Positions 11,643 through 20,136 of a DNA stretch of 64,000 bases are shown in pieces. The notes below the pieces were generated by a model, which was given only the letters and a program-made list of their open reading frames with translations, was not told the origin of the DNA and did no database searches. Numbering within the stretch: position 1 is the stretch's first letter; each line of letters opens with the position of its first letter. This DNA is from Bacillota bacterium. GTDB taxonomy: Bacteria; Bacillota; Limnochordia; DTU087. Made by a program: the position numbers and the translations under genes. The DNA lies in NCBI GenBank assembly GCA_012798695.1, contig JAAZMR010000028.1, forward strand, positions 62,001 to 126,000, in the 5' to 3' direction.

Positions 11643-12299
11643 TTAACCCGTGGCCCTTTCATCCCGCTTCTGTAGATATCGCTCCAGCTTGCGTTTTACT
11701 CTTTGTAGAGCGTTATCAATGGACTTCACATGCCGATCAAGGCTGTCAGCGATTTCCTGATAGGACTTGCCCTCGAGGTAATACATCAGCACCCTCCACT
11801 CCAGGTCGCTGAGAAACTCACCCATCTTCTGCTCAATATGAATAAACTCTTCTCGGCTGATCACTAATTCCTCTGGATCTGTAACCTTAGTCCCCGATAG
11901 GACATCTAACAATGTTCTATCTGACTCTTCATCATATATAGGCTTATTTAAGGATATATAGGAGTTAAGAGGAATATGCTTCTGGCGAGTAGCTGTCTTT
12001 ATCGCAGTGATGATCTGTCGAGTAATGCACAATTCCGCAAAAGCGCGAAAGGAAGCTAGTTTGTCGGGCCGGAAATCCCGGATCGCCTTGTATAGACCAA
12101 TCATTCCTTCCTGAATGATGTCTTCCCTATCGGCACCGATAAGAAAATAAGAGCGTGCTTTGGCCCTGACAAAGTTCTTGTACTTGTTGATCATATACTC
12201 TAGCGCAAGCTCATCGCCTTCACGTACAAGCTCAACTAACTGCTCGTCATCCAGGCCGATATAACCTTCATACAGTTTGCGCTGCGCCTGACTGCTCAA
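11643..12299 (-). CDS. sigH: RNA polymerase sigma-H factor (early sporulation)
   Basis: Alternative sigma factor for the transition to stationary phase and entry into sporulation. Region 2 contains YKNFVRAKARSYFLIGADRE and DIIQEGMIGLYKAIRDF; the stretch CITRQIITAIKTATRQKHIP is nearly diagnostic of SigH; region 4 ends with YQEIADSLDRHVKSIDNALQ. The start is TTG 12299, eight bases after GGTGGAGG, giving 218 residues, the same length as the B. subtilis protein. A nearby ATG in the SD-distal region is in another frame and closes after 11 codons. A sigma-A promoter lies about 240 bases upstream. Confidence 0.95.
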   Translation of the reverse strand: MSSQAQRKLYEGYIGLDDEQLVELVREGDELALEYMINKYKNFVRAKARSYFLIGADREDIIQEGMIGLYKAIRDFRPDKLASFRAFAELCITRQIITAIKTATRQKHIPLNSYISLNKPIYDEESDRTLLDVLSGTKVTDPEELVISREEFIHIEQKMGEFLSDLEWRVLMYYLEGKSYQEIADSLDRHVKSIDNALQRVKRKLERYLQKRDERATG

Positions 12300-12622
12300 A
12301 CATATCGCCTCCACCCGGTTGATTTTGCCTAACAGAGATTGTCCCTGCAGCAAACACAGGACAAAATCCCTTCCCCGAGCAGAGCACCAAGGTGTCTGTG
12401 GGGGAGTCCGGTCCATGTCCCTTGACTTCCCTGTGATAAAATGGAACCACCCGAAGCCTTCCCCATAGGGTGTTTACCGGTTAAAAACTGTCATACCGCG
12501 TTCTGACCGATGGGCTCAGCTTGTCCATTACGCACAAAATCATTATACAATAGCCTAGAGGGGGCGTCAAGAAAGCGAGTCCAAGCGGTTTTGAACCAAA
12601 ACACTCACTGCAGGTTGGCATT
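12300..12622 (-). other. Untranslated leader of sigH; no gene seen
   Basis: The 323 bases between rlmB and sigH hold the sigH promoter (12542-12570) and a leader of roughly 235 bases. In B. subtilis the gene for the endonuclease Rae1 (yacP) lies here between rlmB and sigH. No such reading frame or remnant is recognisable. Confidence 0.5.
12542..12570 (-). promoter_or_regulatory. Sigma-A promoter of sigH
   Basis: Minus-strand TTGACG (12565-12570) and a perfect TATAAT (12542-12547) separated by 17 bases, just downstream of rlmB. Confidence 0.85.
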
Positions 12623-13369
12623 TCAGCCATGGTTTACCTGAGCACTGGCTCTTTGCCTGACCACCTCATACATCATGACGGCGGCCGCCACAGCAGCATT
12701 CAAAGAGTTGATCTGCCCATACATAGGCAACCTCACTGTTAGGTCACATCTCTCTCTGGTGAGGCGGGCCATACCCTTGCCCTCTCCCCCGATCACTAGT
12801 GCCATTGGCCCGGTGAGATCAGTCTCAAAGTGCAAATTCTCCCCAGTCATGTCTGCTCCCACCACCCAAAGCCCCGCTTCTTTCAAGGTCGCAATCGCCT
12901 GGGACAAGTTAGTCACTTGTGCCACCGGCACGTATTCCACTGCGCCTGCGGAGACCTTAGCTACCGTCGACGTCAATCCCACGGCTCGCCTTTTAGGAAT
13001 GACTACACCATGGGCACCTACTGCCTCTGCTGTGCGCAATACAGACCCAAGATTATGGGGATCCTGAATGCCATCCAAAATGATAATTAACGGGTCTTCA
13101 GATTGGGCCTGTGCTCTCGCAATCAAATCTGGTAGTGCTGCATAACCTACGGGTTTGCGCCAAGCGATCACTCCCTGATGGGCCCGGGTACGACTCTTTC
13201 TGTCCAGCCATTCCCGTTCTCGCCACTCAATCGCGATCCCGGCTGCTGACGCTAGTTGTATGATCTCCCGCAGACTGCGCTGCGAGCCCTCAGCCAATAC
13301 CAGCTTGTCCAGCTTGGCTCCTGCTCTTAGGGCCTCTCGCACCGGATTCTTACCTTCAATCTGTTCCAT
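12623..13369 (-). CDS. rlmB: 23S rRNA (guanosine-2'-O-)-methyltransferase RlmB
   Basis: SpoU-family SPOUT methyltransferase expected to methylate G2251 in the 23S rRNA P loop using S-adenosylmethionine. The N-terminal RNA-binding domain opens MEQIEGKNPVREALRAG. The catalytic domain has motif 1 DGIQDPHNLGSVLRTAEAVG, motif 2 ALVIGGEGKGMARL and motif 3 RLPMYGQINSLNAAVAAAV. The proline of the usual PM-G-x-SLNVSVA motif is present, though alanine replaces Val/Ser in places. At 248 residues it has family length. It is co-directional with mrnC 27 bases upstream. Confidence 0.94.
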   Translation of the reverse strand: MEQIEGKNPVREALRAGAKLDKLVLAEGSQRSLREIIQLASAAGIAIEWREREWLDRKSRTRAHQGVIAWRKPVGYAALPDLIARAQAQSEDPLIIILDGIQDPHNLGSVLRTAEAVGAHGVVIPKRRAVGLTSTVAKVSAGAVEYVPVAQVTNLSQAIATLKEAGLWVVGADMTGENLHFETDLTGPMALVIGGEGKGMARLTRERCDLTVRLPMYGQINSLNAAVAAAVMMYEVVRQRASAQVNHG

Positions 13370-13396
13370 GCTCTAGACTCCTCATGCCTTTTCCCA

Positions 13397-13864
13397 TCAT
13401 GTCTCGGAAATATCAGCCTCTGGCACCAATAACAGCAATTCCCGCAACCGCTCTTGCTCACCGGCCAAGTACAAATAGCCTACCAAAGCTTCAAGGCCGG
13501 TACTCAAACGATAGTCTATTACCTTAGCCCCCCGGGGCACAGCACTACTTGTGTTGCGTCCCCGTCTGACTATCTCCATCTCTTGTTCATCCAAAACCGG
13601 TTCCCAGGCCTCTAAAATCCGGGCCTGGCTGCCAGCGTTCACCCAGTGTACTGCCTGTTTGTGAAGATTGTGCATGCGTCGATAACCGCTGTCTACCAAA
13701 CGCAGACGAATCCACAGTTCAAAAACTGCATCACCGATATAGGCTAGGACCAAGGGGGGCAATCCTCGGAGTTCTTCCAAGGACAGAACTCCCTCCCCTA
13801 AACCCATGAGTCCCTGAGACTGATCTGGCTGCTCTTGGGTAGAATGGTGATCATTTGCCGCCAT
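13397..13864 (-). CDS. mrnC: Mini-ribonuclease III
   Basis: RNase III-like dimer without the double-stranded RNA-binding domain, which matures 23S rRNA in Firmicutes. The catalytic signature is LAYIGDAVFELWIRLRLV (acidic residues in helix alpha-5 style), with RGRNTSS and the second acidic motif TGLEALVGYLYLAGE. It has 155 residues, with about 35 extra hydrophilic residues at the N-terminus relative to the usual start. It lies between cysS and rlmB, the conserved order. Confidence 0.93.
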   Translation of the reverse strand: MAANDHHSTQEQPDQSQGLMGLGEGVLSLEELRGLPPLVLAYIGDAVFELWIRLRLVDSGYRRMHNLHKQAVHWVNAGSQARILEAWEPVLDEQEMEIVRRGRNTSSAVPRGAKVIDYRLSTGLEALVGYLYLAGEQERLRELLLLVPEADISET

Positions 13865-13927
13865 AAAAACACCTCATCATTGACTTCCTACACTAATTCC
13901 CTACTGAAGAGGTCTTACAATAGAAGT

Positions 13928-15415
13928 TCACAATCTCCAGCGGGTGCCTAGAGGAGAATCTTCTAGCTTCACACCTAATCTGGCCAATTCATCCCTAATG
14001 AAATCGGCTGTAGCCCAATTCTTTTGTGCTCTCGCCTGCTGCCGCACAGCAATCAGAAGCTCGATCAGTTCACCGAGTAGTTCTTGCGAGCCAGAGGCTG
14101 ATCGGGCTGAATCAACTAACCCCAGAACATCTCCACCCAGCTGATCGAACACTTTAGCTGCTGCCTGTAAGGCGGGAAAACTCTCCCGACGTTCGTCTTC
14201 AGTCAGATCAGCTAATTGTGCTTCAAAAGTGTTGAGACTGCGAACTAACTCGAATAGAGCGGCTACCGCTGAAGCAGTATTAAAATCATCTTCCATGGCA
14301 GCTACAAACTTGGTCTGAGCACTAGTAACTGCCTCCACTAACTGCTTAATCGCCGGAACGGCACTCTCGCCTAGAGGCCGAATGCCTCCACCTCTAGATA
14401 CCTCGGTCTGACTGACAGAGACCATCAAATGCTCTAGGTTGGTTACCGCATTTTGCAGCCTTTCCCAACCTCGGAGTGCCTCCGCAAGTTTCTCCTCACT
14501 ATACTGCAAAGGGCTGCGGTAATGAGATGATAACACATAGAAACGAATAGCGCCTGCTGGGTATTTTTCGAGAAGCTCTGTTAGGGGAGTAAAGTTGCCC
14601 AATGACTTGGACATTTTCTCATCTTTGACATGCAAAAGTCCATTGTGTACCCAACAGCTTGCGAAGGGAGGGGTACCACTATATGCCTCTGATTGAGCCA
14701 CCTCATTTTCATGATGAGGGAAAACCAGATCGACTCCACCCCCATGCAGATCAAAATGGTTTCCCAAATACTTAAGGGCCATAGCTGAGCATTCTATGTG
14801 CCATCCAGGCCTGCCCTTTCCCCAAGGGCTCTCCCAGGCTGGTTCTTGTGGTTTGGCGCTCTTCCAAAGAGCAAAATCCATGGCATGTCGCTTGCGCTCA
14901 TCTACAGCTAGACGAGTACCTTCTTCCAGCTCATCGAGCCGCTGCCCGGATAGTTTCCCATATTCAGCAAATGTAGTAACATCGAAGTAAACATCACCAT
15001 CCACCACATAAGCATGACCCTTTTCGATCAATCCATCCACCATCTCTATGATAGCCGGGATCTCCTGACTTACCCGAGGGTAAACATCGGCCCGCTTCAC
15101 TCCTAAGGCATCCATAGCTTCCAGATACTCCTGGGCATAGCGGCTGGAAATCTCCAGTACGTCTTCTCCGGTCTGCTGGGCACGAGCTATGACTTTATCA
15201 TCTACATCGGTGAAATTCTGTATCAACCGCACCTGGTAGCCCCGGTACTCAAGAAATCTGCGGATGGCATCCCATATAATGGAAGGCACAGCATGCCCCA
15301 GGTGGCTTTCATCGTAAGGGGTAATGCCGCAAACATAAATAGAAACACGTCCCGCATCACGGGGGACAAACGGCTCCTTCTTGCGAGTTAAGGTATTATA
15401 AATCTGAATGGGCAT
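13928..15415 (-). CDS. cysS: Cysteinyl-tRNA synthetase
   Basis: Class I aminoacyl-tRNA synthetase charging tRNA-Cys. It opens [18 protein letters not shown], carries the HIGH-like motif as ESHLGHAV (normally D-x-x-HIGHAR), zinc ligands C/H in GWHIECSAM and FPHHENE, and the KMSKS loop as [10 protein letters not shown]. The start ATG 15415 is six bases after GGGAG. An alternative ATG 57 bases upstream, also with a GGGAG, would add 19 residues. It is the first gene of the minus-strand run and is divergent from the phosphosulfolactate synthase gene. Confidence 0.95.
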   Translation of the reverse strand: MPIQIYNTLTRKKEPFVPRDAGRVSIYVCGITPYDESHLGHAVPSIIWDAIRRFLEYRGYQVRLIQNFTDVDDKVIARAQQTGEDVLEISSRYAQEYLEAMDALGVKRADVYPRVSQEIPAIIEMVDGLIEKGHAYVVDGDVYFDVTTFAEYGKLSGQRLDELEEGTRLAVDERKRHAMDFALWKSAKPQEPAWESPWGKGRPGWHIECSAMALKYLGNHFDLHGGGVDLVFPHHENEVAQSEAYSGTPPFASCWVHNGLLHVKDEKMSKSLGNFTPLTELLEKYPAGAIRFYVLSSHYRSPLQYSEEKLAEALRGWERLQNAVTNLEHLMVSVSQTEVSRGGGIRPLGESAVPAIKQLVEAVTSAQTKFVAAMEDDFNTASAVAALFELVRSLNTFEAQLADLTEDERRESFPALQAAAKVFDQLGGDVLGLVDSARSASGSQELLGELIELLIAVRQQARAQKNWATADFIRDELARLGVKLEDSPLGTRWRL

Positions 15416-15592
15416 GACCTTCTCCCTCTTTTCCACGGCAATGCCGTAAACTTCTTCTATATATCCTAACATAGTCTCTCCCAAAAACCTAGAACATGTG
15501 AGATCAGCGAGTGACCACTAGGAACTCGGTCGCATATGGTAAAGCAGATTGCCTAAGTCTACCCGACTTGATCTTACTTGGAGGGATGTTCA

Positions 15593-16435
15593 ATGACTTA
15601 TCACTTACACAACCCTTGGCATGAGTTTATTCGACCCCCATGGCTGGGTCGGCAGCCCAAACCCAGATTTGCCGGTCTAACCATGGTAATCGATAAAGGG
15701 ATGGATCTGGTGACCACAGAACACTGGCTATCACTGGCTGCCGACCATGTGGATTTTATTAAACTAGGATTTGGGACTGCACCCTTATACCCTAAAGAAC
15801 AGCTGCTCAAGAAGATCTCTCTGGCAAAATCCTATGGAGTTGACATCTATCCCGGTGGTACTCTATTGGAGATCGCCGTCCAACAAGGTAAAATCAGGGA
15901 ATTCCTCTCGATAGTGCAAGACCTCGGTTTTACCTATGTGGAAGTCTCTGCCGGCACCATTGATATCGCTCCCGGACTGAGGCGACAGATCATTACCAAG
16001 GCTCACACTCTGGGGCTGGGTGTGCTGACAGAGGTGGGCAAGAAGGACACTGATGTCCCGTTTGACCCCAAGGCCGTCGCCCAGCAAATTGAAGACGATC
16101 TGGCGACTGGAGCCTATCAAGTGATCATCGAGGCCCGGGAGTCAGGCCGCGGTATCGGCATCTATGACGTGGCTGGTAAAATCCGCGCCGATATTCTCCA
16201 AACCATACTTGATGGTGTCACTCGCCCCGAAAGCATCATGTGGGAAGCTCCTCAAGTCTCTCAACAGCAGAAACTCTTGATCAAGCTCGGCCACAGTGCC
16301 AATCTAGGCAATATCCAGCCAGGCGATGTGCTAGCTTTGGAAGCTACTCGACTGGGAATGCGCTCTGATACCTTCAAGTTGAATATTCAGGAGGTGAGTA
16401 CCAATGCCCAAGTTCAAGTGGCGAATATCCCTTGA
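15593..16435 (+). CDS. Phosphosulfolactate synthase (ComA family)
   Basis: TIM-barrel enzyme that adds sulfite to phosphoenolpyruvate to give (2R)-phospho-3-sulfolactate. Family features are KPRFAGLTMVIDKGMDL near residue 25, VDFIKLGFGTA, YPGGTLLEIA, YVEVSAGTIDI and the acidic IIEARESGRGIGIYD, which cover the phosphate and metal sites. The start is ATG 15593, seven bases after GGAGGG. In methanogens the product leads to coenzyme M; in Bacillus related genes are linked to spore sulfolactate. It is followed by an overlapping 35-codon frame and a UPF0324 exporter, which suggests synthesis and export of a sulfonate (inference). No ComB phosphatase is seen here. Confidence 0.88.
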   Translation: MTYHLHNPWHEFIRPPWLGRQPKPRFAGLTMVIDKGMDLVTTEHWLSLAADHVDFIKLGFGTAPLYPKEQLLKKISLAKSYGVDIYPGGTLLEIAVQQGKIREFLSIVQDLGFTYVEVSAGTIDIAPGLRRQIITKAHTLGLGVLTEVGKKDTDVPFDPKAVAQQIEDDLATGAYQVIIEARESGRGIGIYDVAGKIRADILQTILDGVTRPESIMWEAPQVSQQQKLLIKLGHSANLGNIQPGDVLALEATRLGMRSDTFKLNIQEVSTNAQVQVANIP

Positions 16436-16511
16436 TTGGCTTTCGGTGTTCTTGGCACTGATCATAGCCGCTCTGGTCAAGACCCAGATGCTCACTTATG
16501 TCCCCTGGTAA
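16404..16511 (+). CDS. Small 35-residue membrane protein upstream of UPF0324 transporter
   Basis: A short frame overlapping the 3' end of the phosphosulfolactate synthase gene. It opens MPKFKWRISLDWLSVFLALI and ends MLTYVPW, forming one hydrophobic helix of about 18 residues after a basic N-terminus. Translation support is strong: AGGAGGTGA lies six bases before the ATG. It ends 35 bases before the transporter start. The DWLSVFLALIIAALVK pattern resembles what I would expect of the first membrane segment of larger UPF0324 proteins, so it may be a split-off N-terminal helix or a dedicated small subunit. Not recognised from a named family. Confidence 0.7.
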   Translation: MPKFKWRISLDWLSVFLALIIAALVKTQMLTYVPW

Positions 16512-16546
16512 GATGCATGACCGATTAACACAGGAGGTTTTGTGGT

Positions 16547-17608
16547 ATGAGTGAACTTGGTGAAAACATATCCAGCCGCCAGTCATTACCATCAGTTGCA
16601 CTTTCCTTAGCCCCCCTCCGTAGAGGAATGCGGTTGATCCCAGGCATTGCCTTATTACTCGTCATTGGCTATCTGGGAAAAATCGCTGCAGCTTATGTTC
16701 CCCATATGGAATATGTGCTGTTTGCCATTGCCCTTGGTGCCTTAGTTTCTAACACTATACCCATACCCCAAGTGTTTGTCCCCGGTATTCGCACCTATGA
16801 ATTCTGGCTTAAGGTCGGAATAGTATTGATGGGAGCCAAGTTCTCGGTATCTAGTGTTGTCAACATTGGTGCCACAGGCATTACTTTGGTGATAGCTGAG
16901 ATCTGCCTGGCGATCGTTGTGGCTCGCCTTCTATCTCGAGCAGCCGGACTCTCCGAGGAACTCGGCAGTCTCATCGGAGTAGGGGTCGGCATCTGTGGCG
17001 TATCAGCTATCATCGGTGCCACTGGTGCCATCAATGCTACCGAAGAAGACGCTAGCTATGCCATTGCGACGATTCTCATTTTTGGTGCGATCATGTTGGC
17101 CATCTACCCCCTAATTGGCCATCTCACCCATATGTCTGATACTGTTTTTGGTTTCTGGACAGGATTGTCAATAGATAATACCGCTGAAGCGGTGGCTACC
17201 GGTATGGCTTTTTCCGAACAGGCTGCTGAGGTGGCCACGGTCGTGAAACTTTCCCGCAATGCCTTGATGGGTTTTGTGATCTTGCTGTTTGCCTTGATTC
17301 ATGCTCGACGGGGTATTGCCAAAGAGATCGAAAACAAGGGGGCCTTTCTGTGGGCCCGTTTCCCCAAATTCGTTCTAGGGTTTCTGCTGCTTTCTGCACT
17401 GAAGACAGCGGGATTCTTTAGCCCAACCCAAGCCAAGATTTTGACCAATATCTCCAATTGGGCTTTTCTACTTACCTTTGCCGGGGTGGGGCTCTCTTTA
17501 CAGAGAACCCGGATGAAGGCGGGTTTGAAACCCTTTGTTGTCGGGCTCGGTGTAGAAACGGTGGTTTCTATGGTTACCTTTCTAATGGTTACTCTGACAC
17601 TAAAATGA
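16547..17608 (+). CDS. UPF0324 (YeiH/PSE) family putative sulfate/sulfonate exporter
   Basis: Integral membrane protein with about ten predicted helices and family motifs IALGALVSNTIPIP, YEFWLKVGIVLMGAKFS, GVGVGICGVSAIIGATGAI and AFLLTFAGVGLSLQ. It has 353 residues, normal for the family. SD GGAGG precedes the ATG by nine bases. UPF0324 proteins are annotated as putative sulfate exporters, with little direct evidence. Its place behind a phosphosulfolactate synthase suggests a sulfonate or sulfite substrate (inference). A terminator follows 26 bases later. Confidence 0.85.
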   Translation: MSELGENISSRQSLPSVALSLAPLRRGMRLIPGIALLLVIGYLGKIAAAYVPHMEYVLFAIALGALVSNTIPIPQVFVPGIRTYEFWLKVGIVLMGAKFSVSSVVNIGATGITLVIAEICLAIVVARLLSRAAGLSEELGSLIGVGVGICGVSAIIGATGAINATEEDASYAIATILIFGAIMLAIYPLIGHLTHMSDTVFGFWTGLSIDNTAEAVATGMAFSEQAAEVATVVKLSRNALMGFVILLFALIHARRGIAKEIENKGAFLWARFPKFVLGFLLLSALKTAGFFSPTQAKILTNISNWAFLLTFAGVGLSLQRTRMKAGLKPFVVGLGVETVVSMVTFLMVTLTLK

Positions 17609-17633
17609 GGCCAATCTCCCCAATTTGGCTAGA

Positions 17634-17666
17634 GGCCCCGCCACAAAGGTGGGGCCTTATTTCTTT
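17634..17666 (+). terminator. Rho-independent terminator of the sulfolactate/exporter operon
   Basis: Hairpin GGCCCCGCC-ACAAA-GGTGGGGCC (9 bp with one G-U) followed by TTATTTCTTT, immediately after the transporter stop. Confidence 0.85.
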
Positions 17667-17820
17667 ACTTAGGCCCCATCCCCTCTTTACCTGGCTTTCG
17701 GACTCCCCCTTGATTGATGACCAGCGTAAAACTTAGCATCTACCCCTTATTCCCCAGCTATGTTCAGCGCATTATGGGTGAGGTAAGAGAATATGTTGGA
17801 AAGAGGAAGGGGGGCATGGC

Positions 17821-18270
17821 ATGTTTCATGATATATGCTTACTGGTGATGCTCTTTCTCGGTGTAGTTGGCGAAAACTATCTGGTATCCGTTTCTGCAGC
17901 CATCCTTCTGTTAATCCGCTTAATCGGCCTAGACCAACTCCTCCCTTATCTGGAGGGGCCAGGGCTAAGGCTGGGCCTTACTCTACTCATTCTCTCGATT
18001 CTGACACCCTTTGCCATAGGCCGAATAACTACAGAGGATATCATCGGCGCAGTCACTAGGCCCCAGGGTGCTGCCGCCATTGTAGCAGGCATTGCCGGGG
18101 CCTATCTAGGTGCTCGGGGCCTCAATTTTTTGGAGACTCATCCGGAAAGCATAACCGGTTTGGTAATTGGCACTATCATTGGAGCCACTTTTTTCAAAGG
18201 CATACCAGTAGGGCCACTAGTAGCCGCAGGTATGGCTGCTCTGCTAGCGGATTTTCTGATCGGCTCTTAA
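17821..18270 (+). CDS. UPF0756 (DUF441) membrane protein
   Basis: Small integral membrane protein of about four helices and 149 residues. Conserved elements are VSVSAAILLLIRLIGLDQLLP, GLTLLILSILTPFAIGRI and the C-terminal GTIIGATFFKGIPVGPLVAAGMAAL, typical of UPF0756 (YtwI in Bacillus). Function unknown. A purine-rich AGGAAGGGGGG lies upstream of the ATG. Its stop overlaps the stop of the convergent DUF1002 gene by a few bases. Confidence 0.82.
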   Translation: MFHDICLLVMLFLGVVGENYLVSVSAAILLLIRLIGLDQLLPYLEGPGLRLGLTLLILSILTPFAIGRITTEDIIGAVTRPQGAAAIVAGIAGAYLGARGLNFLETHPESITGLVIGTIIGATFFKGIPVGPLVAAGMAALLADFLIGS

Positions 18271-19226
18271 GACGTAAGAACAATTCTCCCCATAGCTTGC
18301 CATTTACCAGCCGCCCATGATCTCGCTCCCGCGACAAAGGAGAGGAATTGATCCAGTAAGCGAGCCAAAAGATCAATGAGCTGCTGCAGCCAGGTGCGTA
18401 CCGTCCCCTTTAGTCCGGTCTGGGTACCTAGTAGTCGATCAACTCGGTCAGATACCTGGTCCAGCTGTATTTCTATGTCATCCAACCGCAGATCCAAGTT
18501 CTTCATCCTCGTCATCAAGTCTGCTATTCTCTTCACATCAGTGTCGGATAGCCTGATCCCCAGTTCAGCCTCCAACCGACGAATCAGCTGGATGATCTCC
18601 GCTTGATCAGTCAGATTTTGACTGATCACCTCTTCCTTAACCCGTTCCATTAACTGGCTGGCTTTTTCATGCCCGATCGACTCCCCTACTTCCTTCGTCA
18701 CATACAACTCCTGACCGGCAATACGCTTGGCTTGGTCAGGCAGCTCCTCACCAACGGCCGCTTCAAAAGCCTTAAAGATGCCAGTTAAGGCCGCAGTCCC
18801 AGATACCGGCACCGGTGCTGCAACTACCACTTGAGCATCTCGTACCCCGCCTGTAACCAAAGCCTGGGCAAACGTTCGCCTTGAAACCCATGTAATATTA
18901 TGAGTCGATACCTGCAACCCGCTGCCCGGCTGTAAAGGTCTTACATATGCTGACGAAATGGCCCGAGTGCCTAGGTATGAGGCGGGTACAGTGTCACCCA
19001 GAAGTGCATGTTCTTCCGTATTGGTAACCGATAATTCACGTACAGGCTCGTGGCCAGGTTGGATGCCCATAACCCGCACGATTTTTGCCTTATCTTGGGC
19101 TGACAAATCTGCACCCCAGGTGATCACTGCTTCCTCAGCAGTTCGCACAGGCGCTGCTAGAAAGGCCATGAAAAACAGAGCGATCAGCAGCCTTCTCCCC
19201 CAGAGAGCTATGGTTGGGGCCATCAT
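18267..19226 (-). CDS. DUF1002 domain secreted protein
   Basis: Exported protein of unknown function related to B. subtilis YpuA. A signal peptide (RRLLIALFFMAFLAAPVRTA) is followed by the DUF1002 region: ITWGADLSAQDKAKIVRVMG, then VSTHNITWVSRRTFAQALVTGGVRDAQVVVAAPVPVSGTAAL split over residues ~105-145. The C-terminal third is helical, with a coiled-coil-like segment around NLDLRLDDIEIQLDQVSDRVD and a hydrophobic amphipathic end. Two adjacent ATGs follow GGGAGGG. The start overlaps the end of the upstream rlpA-like gene by four bases, so the two are translationally coupled. Confidence 0.85.
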   Translation of the reverse strand: MMAPTIALWGRRLLIALFFMAFLAAPVRTAEEAVITWGADLSAQDKAKIVRVMGIQPGHEPVRELSVTNTEEHALLGDTVPASYLGTRAISSAYVRPLQPGSGLQVSTHNITWVSRRTFAQALVTGGVRDAQVVVAAPVPVSGTAALTGIFKAFEAAVGEELPDQAKRIAGQELYVTKEVGESIGHEKASQLMERVKEEVISQNLTDQAEIIQLIRRLEAELGIRLSDTDVKRIADLMTRMKNLDLRLDDIEIQLDQVSDRVDRLLGTQTGLKGTVRTWLQQLIDLLARLLDQFLSFVAGARSWAAGKWQAMGRIVLTS

Positions 19227-20017
19227 ATTACCCTCCCTGAACCCATAACATCCAGCCTGACACTGCCGATGCCTCGGTCCTTGAGGCCAATCGCTGCCGC
19301 AGCACCACTGGACAGATCGATGATTCGCCCTTCCACATAGGGACCTCGATCATTGATGGTCACCACCACACTCTTGCCATTATGCAAGTTGGTCACCCGA
19401 ACTTTCGTGCCAAAAGGTAGATAGCGATGGGCAGCCGTGAGAGCCGAGCGGTCGAAAACTTCACCACTGGCCGTGGCACGCCCGTGAAAGCGTTCACCAT
19501 ACCAGGAAGCAATACAGAAAGCAGTGATCACCCCATCTGCACCATTATCCAATACTTGTTCCTGGGGAACAGGGATGGTGCCCAGAGCTTGCCGCATATT
19601 ATTGGCCCATATCTTCGCCAGGAGATACTCGCTAGTAAAGTTGAGTGCGGCATGGGCGGCATCGACTGTGGCAATCAATTGGCCCTGCCAGCTGACCACG
19701 ATCGAGCCATTGATCACATCAGGGAATATATCATACGGTGCGTAGCTGCTGCCTGAATACCCAGCCAGCCGGTGGGCGATAATGACAGCCCTCTCAAAAG
19801 GCTTTAGACCCCCGGCGGCAGTTCTGACACGCAGCACAACCCGGCGGTGGATCAAGACCTCGCCTACTTCTCGTCCTCCGATACGAGCCTGCCGTGCCCC
19901 TATGCCTTCTCCAGCCATCACTACCTGCTCAATACGGTAGAATGGATATGGAGACCATGCACCGGCCAAGCAAGTCAAGACTAAGACAATACACAACACG
20001 GCAACCAATTTCCTCAT
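19223..20017 (-). CDS. RlpA-like double-psi beta-barrel protein
   Basis: Secreted cell-wall protein. The N-terminal signal helix is MRKLVAVLCIVLVLTCLAGA. The C-terminal ~95 residues form a double-psi beta-barrel: ASWYGERFHGRATASGEVFD, LTAAHRYLPFGTKVRVTN, VVVTINDRGPYVEGRIIDLS, the hallmarks of RlpA lytic-transglycosylase-like proteins. A middle region with RTAAGGLKPFERAVIIAHRL resembles stretches in other RlpA-like proteins of unknown role. No SPOR domain is present. It is coupled with a DUF1002 protein, suggesting an envelope or spore-coat function (inference). Confidence 0.85.
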   Translation of the reverse strand: MRKLVAVLCIVLVLTCLAGAWSPYPFYRIEQVVMAGEGIGARQARIGGREVGEVLIHRRVVLRVRTAAGGLKPFERAVIIAHRLAGYSGSSYAPYDIFPDVINGSIVVSWQGQLIATVDAAHAALNFTSEYLLAKIWANNMRQALGTIPVPQEQVLDNGADGVITAFCIASWYGERFHGRATASGEVFDRSALTAAHRYLPFGTKVRVTNLHNGKSVVVTINDRGPYVEGRIIDLSSGAAAAIGLKDRGIGSVRLDVMGSGRVI

Positions 20018-20136
20018 TACAAAAACCCTCCTCTATACCCATCTACTTCCATGCATTGATAGTATGGGCTAAAAGGAGGGCTTCCATACACCAGAAAAAC
20101 CCATTTCATCCTCAAGCAACTACTGGCGGCTGCTAT

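Noticed and set aside
12268..12450. A 60-codon frame overlapping the start of sigH with an ATG right after GGTGGAGG
   Set aside because: After that ATG only 11 codons remain, while the TTG four bases later opens the full SigH protein.
20040..20100. GTATGG...CCATAC repeat considered as a terminator between rlpA and ispDF
   Set aside because: The stem is short, the loop is large and there is no T tail.
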